The notes: generated from the letters alone by a model not told the origin. A stretch of 64,000 nt of DNA from Cymbidium sinense (GCA_021442155.1 CM038214.1:19803808-19867807), one strand, 5' to 3'. Numbered from the stretch's first letter, positions 1 to 12,260 are shown. Program-made: numbers and translations.

Positions 1-1671
1 AAACTTGTATCTCTTGCACTATTTATCTTGGATGGGTGGCTTTATGGCAAGCTAGATGGTTTTTGTTGTCTTGGTTATTTCTTGTCTTGGATATTTACTG
101 TCTTGGTTTTTCAGGACTCTTATGTTGGCTCCATCTTTGTTGGTGTAGGACTTGAGTCCTATTCAACAAATATTTTTATTCTTTGATCGATGGTTTTGGT
201 GATTCTGCAGGTTTGCCTTCCGGATACCTATTTTTACTCTATCTATTTGGTTATTAACTATTGCAATGTCTACTCGATTGAGAGGTTTTATGGCCAACTT
301 GCTATCTCTTCCTCTTGGATGTTGTCTTAATTGTTGTTGTCTTGGCTGGTTTATGCCTTGGTTATCTGCTATTTTGCTTTTTTACGGATTCTAATGTTGA
401 TACTCATTTGAATCCACTTTTGCTTCTTGGGTTCAAATGTTGCATTAACTATTTTGCTATTGGGGTTGGCTTTCTGAATGCCCGTGTTGTTTATGTCTGG
501 GTTGTTGTTCATCTCCTGATTATTGTGATCTACATTATCTATTGTTGCCTCTATTCCTATCTTGGCTCAGTTAGGTTTGGGCAGCCATGTGCACTGTCTA
601 TTCTCAATGTTGCTGCCTTTTGCTGTCTTGCTCTCTTGGTTGTTTATTGATCTCGCTTATCCAATTTTGGTCACGAATCTTTATTGAATAGCTCATTTGT
701 CTTTACTTGGTGCTATTTTTGGTAGGTTGCGTCTATTTCTGTGTTGGGCTATCTTGCCTTCCTTTACAATTGCTTTTTCCCAATTCATATGGATATTAAT
801 AAGGGGTTGTTTCCGGCCGAAGATTCATATATATATCATATGTTTGGGATGGTGTTAATTATAGGCTCATTGACTTGATTAGCGGATTTGAGCAAGTTGC
901 CTCTCTCTATTTTCTTGTGGAGGGATTATATCGCTTTTCCTCTTCTTGGATATGACTTTTCATGAGGTTCTCGCTAAGATGTTTCATTCTCATATGTTTA
1001 TGTATTCTCATGTCAGGGTGACTATATTGATGATACTTTTCTTGAATGGGACACCTTATCCATCAGCTCTTTGGAATTTCCTCTCTATATTAGATATGGT
1101 TTTGTTTAGGTTTGCAGGTAATAAAGCTCACAGGACTTTCAACAATTATCTCCTCATGTTTGTTGGCTATGATGGTATGATGATCTCACTCCCTTTTGGT
1201 TTGGTAGTAGCTCTTGTGATGTAACCCTTCCTGGAAGTTTGGATGCTCATATTTGCATCCAACTTAGTGTGAGCAGAGCTATCACAATTCCTTCTATCAT
1301 TCTTAGCTTATGTTGTTTTCATTTTTCCTTTTTTGTCGTATTACCTTAACTGTTCTAATCTCTTTCTTATTACAATTTTGGTGTGATTCTCTCTTGTCCT
1401 CTTGCGGTTTGCTCCATATTGCCATGCATTCTCTCGTCCTCTGAGCATTGGCCCTAATCTTCCTTTGGCTTATTATGTTAATCAACTTGTATCTTTTGAT
1501 TGCTTTAATGTCTTCTTTTGCTTTTGGAAGTACTTAGATAGGGGATTTACTCCTTAGCCTAATTGTAGCTCTTTGAGTAGTAGTTCTGGAGTTTATCCCC
1601 TTTAAGGACCTTGTATCCCTCTTTTTGTGGCAATAAAATACCCCTACATGGGATTTCCCCTAAAAAAAAAA
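1..1671 (+). mobile_element. LINE-like element, 3' part, copy A
   Basis: This T-rich segment aligns by eye with 5348-6711 over most of its length (shared phrases include TTATTTCTTGTCTTGG, ATGTTGGCTCCATCTTTG and CTTTAAGGACCTTGTA). It ends in an AATAAA at about 1632 and a poly(A) of 10 at 1662-1671, as expected of a LINE 3' end. About 290 bp (roughly 1222-1513) is present here but missing from the second copy. The Leu/Phe/Val-rich open frames in it are a by-product of T-richness and are not called as genes. The left part lies outside the window. The poly(A) touches CCCTAAACC directly, so the element was inserted into, or duplicated together with, telomere-like DNA. Confidence 0.65.
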
Positions 1672-3630
1672 CCCTAAACCATAAACCCTAAACCCTAACC
1701 TAAACCCAAACCTAAACCCCAAACCAAACCCTAAACCCTAAACCCTAAACCCAAAACCCAAAAAAAAAAAAACCTAAAACTAAACTAAATAAAATAAAAA
1801 TAAAATAAATAAAACCTAAACCCTAAACTAAATAAAACAAACTAAAAATACCTATACCTAAACTAAAATCCTAAAAAAACCTAAAGTAAAACCTAAAACC
1901 TAAACATAAAATAAAATAAAACCTAACCCTACCACAAAATAAAAAATAAAACTTAACGTAAATAAAATAAGTGTAAAGTAAACATAAACCTAAACCTAAA
2001 CCTAAAAAATAGACTAAAATAAATAAACCTTAAACAAATAAACTAATTGAAATAAAAATAAACCTAAATAAAATAAAATAAACTAAAGAAATAAAAATAA
2101 ACTAAATAAATCTAAACTAATGGTTTACTAAATTTTAAAATCCTACACTAAACCCTAAATCCTAAACCCTAAACCATAAACCTAAACTAACCTAAACCCT
2201 AAACCCTAAACCTACCCTACCACAATCATTAAACCCTAAAAGGCATAAACTTTAACACTAAATACAAAATTAAAACCTAACTTTAAATCCACTACACAAT
2301 AAACCTCCAAACCCTCTAAACCTTTAAACCCTAAACTCCTTAAACTACTCTAAAGCCTAAATCCTGACTTTAAACCCTAAACCCTAACCTGTAATTCACT
2401 ATCTCCCACCAATCACTAAACCCCACCAAAACAATTGATGTAAACTAAATAAAACCTAAATAAATAAATAAACCTAAACTTAATAAATAAAATAAAATAA
2501 AATAAAACCTATCTAAACCTAAACTTAAATTGACTACTAAACCTTACTAAAAGGATTACAAAATAAAATAAATAAAGACCTAAATTACTAAAATAAAATA
2601 AACCTAAAACCTAAATAAAATAAATGAAAAATAAAAATAAACCTAAAATAAAATTAAATAAAAAACTTAAACCTTAAAATAAACCTAAATAAAAATAAAA
2701 CCTAAAGCTAAAATAAACAAATAAAATAAACCTACAAATAAAATAAACTAAAATAAATAAAACCTAAACATAAACTAAAATAAACTAAACCTAAACCCTA
2801 AAAAATAAATAAAATAAAATAAACTAAAATAAACATAAACCTAAACTAAAAATATAATCATAAAATAAACCATAAATAAAACATAAAACATAAACCTAAA
2901 AAATAGAAACCTAAACCTAAAAATAAAAAATTAAACCTAAACCAAAAAAATGAAATAAAAATAAAACTAAACTAAAAATAAACATAAACCTAAGCCTAAA
3001 CCTAAACCTAGAAAATAAACAAACATAAAAAAGCATTAAACTAAGATAAATAAACCTAAAATAAATAAACTAAACTAAATAAAAATAAAAAGTAAACCTA
3101 AATAAATAAAATTAAATAAATAAAAAATAAACTAAAAAAACCTAAACCCTAAACACTAAACCTTAATGACTAAACCCTAAAACCTACAACCCTAAACATT
3201 AACCAAAAGCCCATGAATTAAGTAAACCCTAAAACATAATCCTTAAACTCTAAGAACCTAAAAACCTAAACTTAAACTAAATAAAACATAATAATAAAAT
3301 AAATAACAAAATAAAACCCAAACTAAAATAACCTAAACCAAAACTAGAAAAATAAAATTAAACTAAAATAAAATAAATAAAACCTAAACTAAACTAAAAA
3401 TAAAATAAACCTAAAGAAACCTAAATAAAATAAAAAAAAATAAAAACAAAATGAAAATAAAAAATAAAACTAAAATAAAAAAATAAAAAACTTAAACAAA
3501 AGATAAAAATAAATGAAAATTAAAACCTAAACCCTAAATTAAAAAAAATAATGAAACCTAAAAATAAACAAAATAAAATAAACCTAAACCCAACTAAAAT
3601 AAATAAAACCTAAAGCTAAATTGAAATAAA
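1672..3630 (-). repeat. degenerate telomere-like array, C-rich orientation
   Basis: The first ~80 bp hold near-perfect CCCTAAA units. After that the array becomes a mixture of CCTAAA, AAATAAA and AAATAAAATAAAC words, with more regular CCCTAAA islands at about 2150-2410 and 3135-3240. Around 2110-2150 a non-telomeric anchor (ATGGTTTACTAAATTTTAAAAT) is the reverse complement of the TTTTAAAA...AGTAAACT anchor seen repeatedly in the G-rich arrays. This is therefore the same higher-order repeat family in the opposite orientation. No gene is visible. It is cut by the N gap. Confidence 0.85.
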
Positions 3631-3730
3631 NNNNNNNNNNNNNNNNNNNNNNNNNNNNNNNNNNNNNNNNNNNNNNNNNNNNNNNNNNNNNNNNNNNNNN
3701 NNNNNNNNNNNNNNNNNNNNNNNNNNNNNN
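3631..3730. other. assembly gap (100 N)
   Basis: Exactly 100 N, the conventional placeholder for a gap of unknown size. The orientation of telomere-like DNA changes between this side of the window and the rest, so linkage across the gap should be treated as unproven. Confidence 0.98.
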
Positions 3731-6711
3731 GAAAAACCTCTTGATCATATTATTAAAATCAATCCTGATGGTCTCTCATAATGGCTTGGGTTGTGGTGGC
3801 ATTTTCAGAAACTCTAAGGGTATAGTCCTATGTGCTTTTGCTTATCCCCTTATTTCCTGTACTGTCCCTTTTTCTGAACTTATGGCAGTCTTCAAAGCTC
3901 TTGAGATTTGTCTCCAAAATGGCTGGATCAATATTTGGATCGAGGTAGATGCTGCTCTTCTGATTGATCTTTTGACTTCCACTAAGATGAGCAGCACTAA
4001 ATTGTACTACCTCCTCAAGCAAGCTAGATCTCTTCTTTCCCAACTGAATTTTAACATCACTCATGTTTGGCGTGAAGGGAATGCTTGTGTTGACTACCTT
4101 GCCAACCTGGGTGCTAGATCCAATGGTATCATCTTCTTTGATCAACACACCAAACACTTGTGGCTGGTTAACTTGGACAATTCTGGGTTACCTTATATCA
4201 AAACTTAATCTAAATCTTTTGATGTTTTCTGTCCTTTCATCCTTTTTCTATTTGCTTCTTTATTTTTTGGTTCTCTGTTCCTTTTTGTACCTTTTGTGGA
4301 TGTTTCACATAGAGGATATTAGTGTCATGCTTTGGTGTTTTAATAGCTCCTCCTTCATTAGGAGGCTCACTATTTTTGGCATTTACATTGATAATAGGCT
4401 GTTGTTGAGCTATGTGCATATGGATATTCAGCATAGGAATTATGTTAAGCTTGTGTCAGCTGCTATTGGTTTTATATCCCCAATCTTACTTGGGTTTCTT
4501 ACTCCAATGCAGTGCATAATCCTAGAGAGACTTATTCTTTTCTTTGGATGGAGATTTATTTTTATGGGTTTAGCTACTCCAATGTGGGGTTTCCTTCTTT
4601 TCTCCCACAATGGCTATTTTTGGCTATTTTTTGGAGTTACTCAAGAGATCATCATCTTGCATTTCTTTGAGGTTGTGGGTAATTTTGTTTACTCTGGAAT
4701 TCCTTGAACTCATATATTATCTATTTTATATCCTTTTTATTAATAACTGCTTTCCCTAATGGGTGTATTAACTATAACAATGTCCCCATTTTTGATTTAC
4801 ATTTCTATTTTCCTTGTCCAAATGTTAACATCCGGATTGTTTATCTTCCTTGCTGTTGTTTTCTCTCCCTATGCTATGATGGGAACATGCAATACTTAAA
4901 GATCTTTTTTTTGCTATGCTGGAAGTTAATCAATGGTTTATCTTATAGGAATAATTGGGTTATTGGCCAACCTACTGGTTATTATTAGCATTATCCTTGG
5001 CAGAGTTGGATTAAGGTGACTAAGCACCATTCGATCGACTTCTCGAATGTCATCACCAGGTCGATTGGATTGTCTGGGTAGCTATTCATTATCTATCCCT
5101 CACTTTTTTTATATATGTTTTTGGGTGGCCTCTTGGCCTGCTTGTTGGTTTTAGCTGCCTTGTTAGTTGGCTGAACTGGATAAACCCTCTTCATGTTGTC
5201 TCTGGGTTTTTGGATTATTTTGTTCAAGATTCTTGATTGCTTGGTGGACTTTTCCTTGAACCCCCTTATTGATTTATTTTATGCTTACCATCGAATTTCA
5301 TTGGGCTACCTTATTTGCTGCTATTTTTTCTCATCCTTTTTCTGATAAACTTGCATCTGTTGCACTGTTTATATTGGTTGGGTGGCATTATGGCACGCTA
5401 GTTGGTTTTTGTTATTTTGATTATTTCTTGTCTTGGAGATTTCCTGCCTTGGTTTATCAGGACACCTATGTTGGCTCCATCTTTGTTGGTTGTAGGATTT
5501 CAGGGTCCTATGTTGTTAAGCTTTAACTTTCTTTGTCGATGGTGATGGTTTTGGAGATTTCATGCGAGTTCTTTCCTTCAAGATAACTCTTTTACTCTGT
5601 CTATTAGGTTATTACTACCATACTCTACTTGAGAGGTTTTATGGTCAACTTACGCTTCTTTCTCTTGAATATTGTCTTCTTTTCTTCTTGTTATTGTTAT
5701 TGGTTGTCTATTTTTTCCGGATGATACTCATTTTAATCCTCTTGTTCATTTTTCTTGTGTGTTTTATTGTTGCATTAGCTTTTCTTTTGGGGTTGGCTTT
5801 TCTGAATGCCCGTGTCGTTTATGCAGGCTTTATTTATCTCCTCACTATTATGATCTGCATTACCTGCTATTGTCTCTATTCCTATCTCGGTTCAGTTAGG
5901 TTTGTGCAGTTTATATGCTCTTCGAAGAGTGGTATTATGGAATGATTCTTTGCCTTTTGCTATCTTGTTCTCTTGGTTATTTGTTGAGCTGGATTATCCA
6001 AATTTTGTCCCTGAATCTTTGGTATGGGAGTGTAACTCCTTGTCTTTACTTGGTGCTATTTTTGGTTGGTTGCTCCATTTCCTGTGTTGTGCTATCTTTC
6101 ATTTACAATTGTTTCTCCCAATTACCTCTGGATATTAAAAAGGGAGTTGTTTCCTTTCCTGAAAGTTTCATTTATATATCATATGATTGGGAAGGTGTTA
6201 ATTATAAGCTCATTCACTTGATTAGCAGGATTTTTGCAAGCTGTCTCATATGCTATTTTCTTGTGGAGGGATTATATGTTGGTTTGCTTTATTATTTGGA
6301 TATCCCTTTTCATGAGGCTCTGGTTAAGATGACTAACTCTCTTATGTTTATATATTCTCATGTCAGGATGACTATATTGATGGTATTTTTCTTGAATGGG
6401 ACACCTTATCATCCAGCTCTTTGCAATTTCCTCTCTATTTTAGATATGATTTTGTTTAGGATTATAGGTAATAAAGCTCACAAGACTATCAACAACTGGG
6501 TGTTACCTCCTCACAGGTTTGTTGGCTATGATGGCTGTGAGGATCTCACTCCCTTATGTCTTCTTTTGCTTTTGGATGTACTTAGATGGGATTTACTCCT
6601 TAGGTGATTGTAGCTCTTTGAGCGAGTTTTTTTAGTTTACCCCCCTTTAAGGACCTTGTAACCCCTTTTTGTGGAAATAAAATACCCCCTCATGGGGTTT
6701 CCAAAAAAAAA
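3731..6711 (+). mobile_element. LINE-like element, copy B, with RNase H and 3' end
   Basis: The piece begins at the gap inside an RNase H domain (to 4208). It continues through about 2.4 kb of T-rich noncoding sequence and ends with AATAAA near 6676 and poly(A) at 6703-6711. From about 5348 on it matches copy A at 1-1671. The 3' end contains a short CCCC(C)TCATGGGG hairpin just before the poly(A), also recognisable in copy A. Angiosperm L1 elements often carry a C-terminal RNase H, which fits. Everything upstream, including the reverse transcriptase, is lost at the gap. Its right flank at 6712 is the noncoding mobile element, not telomere-like DNA. Confidence 0.7.
3752..4208 (+). pseudogene. 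LINE RNase H (RVT_3-type) domain, partial
   Basis: The translated segment carries the plant LINE RNase H signature in order. INPDG lies at 3758-3772. It is followed by NGLGCGGIFRNSKG, which holds the glycine-rich strand, then the helix SELMAVFKALEICLQNG with the catalytic Glu. Next come IWIEVDAALLIDLL with a catalytic Asp, and ITHVWREGNACVDYLANLGA with the terminal His/Asp region. In the family this domain removes RNA from the RNA:DNA hybrid during target-primed reverse transcription. INPDG lies in another frame than the rest, so there is a frameshift between about 3772 and 3780. The long open frame after it ends in TAA at 4206-4208. The 5' end is missing at the gap. Function is expected to be lost. 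Confidence 0.8.
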
Positions 6712-8240
6712 GGAAAGAAGAATAAAGAAGAAAAGAAGAATGAAGAAATGAAGCTTGAAGACCCCATAAATATGATTTCATTGCTTATTGTATGTAATTC
6801 ATTGTAATCTAGGTTGTATAAGGGTGGTGGGTACCCAATTTATCTTTGAGTTTGTGTGGTATCCATAATGGCCTTTTATTCTTTTGCAATTAGCTTTATA
6901 AATTGATTGATGATTTGTTTAGCTTATGCATTAAGTGGCATCCTTTTCTTAGTTTCTTCCTTGCTTTGTATGGCTGGTTGTGGATTACACTCTTAGGAAA
7001 AATAAATCTTCTACCAAATCTAATAACTCAAAACTAAAATAAAGAACTCATAACCTCACCTAAAGGTTAGTAAAATCAAGATAAAAGAATTAGCAACCCC
7101 TAGCTGGATGAGTACTTATTTTATAACATCATGAACAAATGCATATTATTTTCACTCTTGATTAGAGGGCTTCCATCTTTACTAGAGAAACTTGGCTTGA
7201 TCTTTGATAGCCATGGTGGAAACACACCTCCTCCCCTTTCATTTTGGCCAATAATCTCATTTCTCATGCATCAGGCATATGAATCCTATTAGCCTGAGTC
7301 AAAATATTTGTCAAAAAATGAAAATAAAATGAATTATAAATTGCATTAGATTTAGATCATTTGGAGCATACCCTTACATGATCTAGTCTCTTTAGGGAGT
7401 GATTTTAAGGACTTAGTCTCTTTCTAAATAAACAATAACATAGCTATCTTGTATAAAGCATATGTAATTCCTACATGAATTTAAAACCATAGGAGGAGTT
7501 AGTTGGCACCCGGCGGTTTAGTCCAAATAGTAGGGTGGTTTGTCCTCTCTTATAGAGCAAACCAAAATATCCATTTTGTTTTTATTTAGGTTGTGCTTTC
7601 CTAAAACTCCCTAGATTTAGGTTCAGGTTGCTTTTCCCCTTTGTGGGCCATAAGCTTAAATCCTCACCTCTTATTTCCATAATCTTGTGTTTGTGGAAGC
7701 CCTAAATTTCTAATGAAAAATTCAATTCAAACAAATTAAATCAATTTCAAAAGTGTAAAGCCCAACTATAGGATAATTTGAGATGCTTGTTAGGTTTCCT
7801 AACGTCATGGGAATCTCCTACTTATCTTTCTTTGGCTTCAATAATAACTTTCTCTATTTGACCAATCCCACTTGATCTTCCAAAATAAACTAATCGATTG
7901 ATAGACCTACCTATTGAAATCTTTGGAGACAAAAATCATTTATCTTAATTGAGAGTATTCATGGGATCACGTCCCTTAGGATGTAATTGACTATAGGTCT
8001 TTTCTTTGTAGGAAACTTATCAAACCGGTTTAAAATTGACCCTACTTTGCTTTTCCATATAAAATAGGGAAGAATCTTTGGTACATATGCAAACTCATTG
8101 TCCTTAGGACTCTTTATTCTAGTGATTAGGTCTATCATAGGGTGGTGACTTCTATCTCTTGAGATAGTACACCTCTTCTCAATGTCATACCTGATCACTT
8201 TAATAAGAACATCTACAGATCTATGTGGTGTCTCAACATG
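6712..8240 (-). mobile_element. inverted fragment of the noncoding mobile-element family
   Basis: Read on the minus strand, this segment follows 54500-56040 in the same order. It starts with the GACACCACATAGATC region and runs through the conserved reading frame, the GTTGGGCTTTAC stretch and the AGGGGTTGCTAATTC stretch. It then passes the ATAAAAG...GGTACC stretch and ends in the AAGAAGAATGAAGA purine tract that abuts the LINE poly(A). The LINE of copy B therefore sits at a breakpoint in this element. Its partner pieces at 8330 onward point the other way, giving a head-to-head arrangement. There are no intact genes; the one conserved reading frame is listed separately. Confidence 0.75.
7959..8238 (-). 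pseudogene. conserved reading frame of unknown function in the mobile element
   Basis: On the minus strand an open frame of about 90 codons runs from the GACACCACATAGATC region to a TGA at 7959-7961. It contains VDVLIKVIRYDIEKRCTISR, followed by DRSHHPMIDLITRIKSPKDN and a basic, aromatic C-terminal part ending IVNYILRDVIP. The direct copy at 54545-54690 keeps the same frame (YDIEERCTISKDRSHHP). The nucleotide copy at 34366-34460 is recognisable but frame-broken. Conservation of frame between two rearranged copies suggests it once encoded a protein of the element. I do not recognise the family. A loose resemblance to plant-specific retroelement-associated ORFs is only an impression. The start is not determined, because the frame continues upstream without a clear ATG. 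Confidence 0.45.
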
Positions 8241-8329
8241 GCATAATATATATATTTATATATTTTTCTTTTCATTTATCCTTCCATTCTGAAAGGAAAG
8301 GGGATAAATGAAGGCAGAAATGTATAAAG
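8241..8329. other. head-to-head junction with perfect 11-bp inverted repeat
   Basis: Short AT-rich stretch between the inverted fragment and the direct fragment. TTCATTTATCC at 8271-8281 is repeated as its exact reverse complement at 8302-8312, with a 20-bp purine-rich loop. No gene is seen. Confidence 0.6.
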
Positions 8330-9957
8330 ATGAATAATTTTCACCATAATTATCATAAAAGAATAAAAGGCGGGTGTAGTCGGGTACCACCGTATAACCT
8401 AAAGAAAGAAAAGATGGGTAGCCAAGCTCTACCCTTATATAACCTAGAATATGAAAGAATAACTATAATTGTATTAAATGGTATGGGGGCCTTCTTTTTT
8501 CACATCTCTATTTTTGATTTAGTTCTTTCTCTAATTTGGATGGTGCTTGCTTCAAAGGCATCATAGACCAGTAGGACAAAGCCTTCGCTACTAGTCATCC
8601 TAAATCCCTATAAGACTAATCCTAATTCATATTGCAAAATTACATTTATGTGGAAAAGAAAATCTAACTACACCTACAAAATAGAGGTTAGCTAAATAGA
8701 CATATTATCCTAAGTAGTTGTATTTATAGTTTTGACTTAGCACCCACATGGGTAACTAAGCCCACGTCTAACTTGGATTATGCTTAAAGATTTAAGCAAC
8801 CTATAAAATAGCTTTCATATTTATTATTAAGCATTTATTAAGCATAATCCCCTATAGAAAACATGATTAGGCTAATATTGGACTATCATCCAGTCTGAGC
8901 ATACACCCTAACATCTAATCTAAAATAAAACATCATAAAATAAAATATACATCACATCATACACCATCCTAACTTAGAGTTAGAAGTGGTGACTTAATTC
9001 TAATGTGTGTATTAAGACTTGTGTGGTAAGTCTTGTTAGACGAATGCTATATTTTCTAAGTGTAGAAGGTTTCAATTTAACATGAAAGGTTAATTTCACT
9101 TGAAGTAGTTTAATTTATTTGAGAATTTTAATTTGTGTTTTCTTTTATTTCATTTGATTACACTTAGGAACTAAGTGTTATAAAGAGGAGAAGAGGATTG
9201 CCCTCTTTCATCCCTACCTTAAGTAACTTTCTAAAGTATATTATATTGATTTAGTTCTCTTTAGTGAATGGCTTATTAAATGATTTAAATAATCCTAAGT
9301 TTAGGTTCACTTTAAATAATCCTATTAAAATGAAAGGCATCTTAAGATTAATTTAATTTTTTTACCACATGACAAATATTAAATCATTCATTTCCATCAC
9401 ATGTAACATGCTTATGATTTAATCTAAAGTGTATCTATACATGCAACATATTTTGGCACATTTAAATGATGATTGTATGTGTATGCTTAGAATTTATATT
9501 TTATTTGATTGAATTATTTAAAAATATTAATTTAAAACTTAATACAAATTCTTATACAAAAGGACATAAGAATGAAATTAAATAGGCATGTGTCATTGTT
9601 AAACCAGGAAAGTTAGGTAATCAGATGACCTCCTTGGAGCTAGCTAAAATCTTGTATTCCTGGGATGTCTAGATTATATACCCATTTACATTCAAACATA
9701 TGTAAATTTGTATACATGAACATAGCTTGTAAGCTCTAAATCAGATGGCTAATTAATTCATCCACTTAGTCAATTATGAATGCATTCAATTTTAATATAA
9801 AATGGGATTTTCATTCACTAATCACATATACATATACATGTACAAAGATATAAGTAAAATTGTCATTGTTAAACCAGGAAGTGAGATAATCAATTGACCT
9901 CCTTGGGGCTAACTAAAGCCTTGTATTCGAGATGTCTAGAATATACTTTCTTTTCTT
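8330..9957 (+). mobile_element. noncoding mobile-element fragment (R region), first direct copy
   Basis: It begins with AAAAGAATAAAAGGCGGGTG and GGGTACCACCGTATAACC. These recur at about 10450, 35690 and 55860, and inverted near 6890. It then runs through the shared stretches GCATCATAGACCAG, TGATTAGGCTAATATTGG and AAGTGGTGACTTAATTC. It holds two copies of a ~270-bp subrepeat (starting 9594 and 9864). At 9957/9958 it breaks off and continues as the segment equivalent to 35190 in the second copy, so it is truncated at the 3' side. No coding sequence is visible on either strand. Confidence 0.7.
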
Positions 9958-12260
9958 TGACTTAATCTATAGATGCAAAATCTTTTCAAATTTTATTTCA
10001 TTTTAGATGCATCATTTTCATAGAGGCTTTAGGATTTCTTATGCCTAAATGCATAATGAAATAGATTATGGCTTATATCAGCTAGAAGAAGGTGTTCTCC
10101 ATCATAAGGGATGGCCTCATAGGTCAAGCATTCCTTTATCATTCAAGGATGGAGATCCTTCATGTTCAAGGGAGAAAGATTATGCATGCATGATGTGAAA
10201 CATAAAACCATATAGCTAAGGGTTAAATCTTTTATTATCTTATTTATGTCTTAAGTTTTATGATGACATGATGAGTTGTTTAAAATTTAATTAGGAGTGA
10301 ATAGTTGGGTAAAAAGTTATTTTTTATCTTAAGAGCCTATTAGTATCCAAGCCACACATTAAAGCATCAATTATTTAAGAAATTATGAAAATCTCGTTGT
10401 CCTAATGCAGAATGTATAACATCAAACAAATATATAAACTATCATAAGAGAATAAAAGGCTAGTCGATTGGCTTCTGTACAACCAAGAGAGAAAAGATAT
10501 GGAGCTCTTCCTTTATACAACCTAGAATATAAAAGAAGAATTATAATTGTATTAAATGCTATGGGGTATTCTTTCTTCATATCTCCATTTTTGATTTGGT
10601 TCCTTCTTTGATTTGGATGTTGCTTGCTTTAAAGGCATCACAGGGTACCCCATAACAAAGCCTTCTAGCCACTGCTCATCCTAATCCCCCATGGCACTAA
10701 TCCTAATTACTATTACAAAAATTACATTTTTATGGGAAAAGTAAATCTAACTACACATACAAAATAGAGGTTAGCTAAATATACATTTAATACAAAGCAA
10801 TTATATTTATAATTTGGACTAGCACCACACATGGGTAACTAAGTCTACCTCTAACTTGGATTATGCTTAAGGATTTAACAAACCTATAAAAAGCATTCAT
10901 ATTTATTTTAAGCATCCCTTAAGCATAATCCCTAGAAAACATGATTGGCCTATCATCCAGTCTATATAAACATACACACAATCTAAAATAATATATCATA
11001 AAATAAAACATACATCACATTATACACCATCCTAACTTAGAGCTAGAAGTGGTGACTTAATTCGATGATGTGTATTAAGGCTTGTGTGATAAGCCTTGTT
11101 AGGCATTAGTGTTGTGTTTTCTAGGTGTATACGAATTCAATTTAACTTGAAAGGATGATTTTACTTGAAGTAGTTTAATTGATTTGAGAATTTTAATTTA
11201 TGTTTTCTTTTCTTTCATTTGATTACACTTAGCAACAAAGTGTTATAAAGAGAGGAAAAAAGGATTTCCCTCTTTCATCCCTACCTTAAGTCACTTTCTA
11301 AAGTATATAAATTTGATTTAGTTCATGAATGGCTTATAAAATGATTTAATTAATCCTAAGTTTAGGTTCACTTTAAATAATCCTATTCAAAATGAAAGGC
11401 ATCTTAAGATTAATTTGATTGAATTACTTCCACATGACAAATATTAAAGCATTCCTTTACAATAGATATAACATGCAGATGATTTAATCCTATACATGCA
11501 ACATATTTTAGAACACTTAAATGATGAATGTATGTGTATGTTTAGAATTTATATTTTATTTGATTAAATTATATAAACATATTAATTTAAAACTTTATCC
11601 AAATTCTTACAGAAAAAGGACATAAAAATGAAATTAAATAGGCATGTGCCATTGTTAAATCAGGGAAGTGAGGTAATCAAATGACCTCCTTAGAGCTAGC
11701 TAAAGCCTCATATTCTCAGGATGTCTAGACTATATACCCATTTGCATTCAAACAAATGTAAATTCGTATACATGAACATAGGAAGTAAGCCCCAAATCAT
11801 ATGGCTAATTAATTCAACCACTTAGTCAATTATGAATTAATGAAATTTTAATGTAAAATGGGATTTTAATTCACTAATCACATATACATATACATGTACA
11901 AAGATATAGGCAAGTACATGTCATTGTTAAACCAGGAAAGTGAGCTAATCAAATGACCTCCTTGTGGCTAACTATAGCCTTGCTTTCCCAAGATTTCAGA
12001 CTATATACTTGCTTTTCTTGGGCACACATGAATGTATACATAAATGATGGAAAGAAAATCATGCAAAGATTGTATATTTTGTTTGATTAAATCAATTATA
12101 TAATCATTCATATATATGAATTAAAGCTCTATCCAAATTCTATTATTGAAATACATAAGAATGAAATCAAATGGATACATGTTTTTATTAAACCAGTGAG
12201 GTAATCAAATGACCTCCTTTTAACGTCTCATATTGTTGAGATGTACATACTATATACCCA
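9594..12260 (+). repeat. ~270-bp direct subrepeats (CATTGTTAAACCAGG family)
   Basis: The phrase CATTGTTAAACCAGGAAAG, followed by GTAATCAAATGACCTCC and later GATGTCTAGACTATATACCC, starts at 9594, 9864, 11650 and 11922. A degenerate form starts near 12181. Spacings within each cluster are about 270, 272 and 260 bp. A much decayed relative appears near 57109. Subrepeats of this kind are typical of untranslated or LTR regions of large plant retroelements. They make the two R-region copies unequal in length. Confidence 0.75.

Noticed and set aside
315..6607. Several long Leu/Phe/Val-rich open frames (for example 315-650, 4063-4707, 5562-5945, 5915-6607) that look like membrane proteins
   Set aside because: They follow from T-rich sequence in the LINE 3' region, overlap each other in different frames, and are not kept between the two LINE copies.
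8330..12000. R-region copies at 8330 and 10430 as the two LTRs of one retrotransposon
   Set aside because: The first copy breaks off at 9957 into the segment that precedes the R region in the other copies. No TG/CA ends, target duplication or internal domain lie between them. It fits a truncated tandem copy better.
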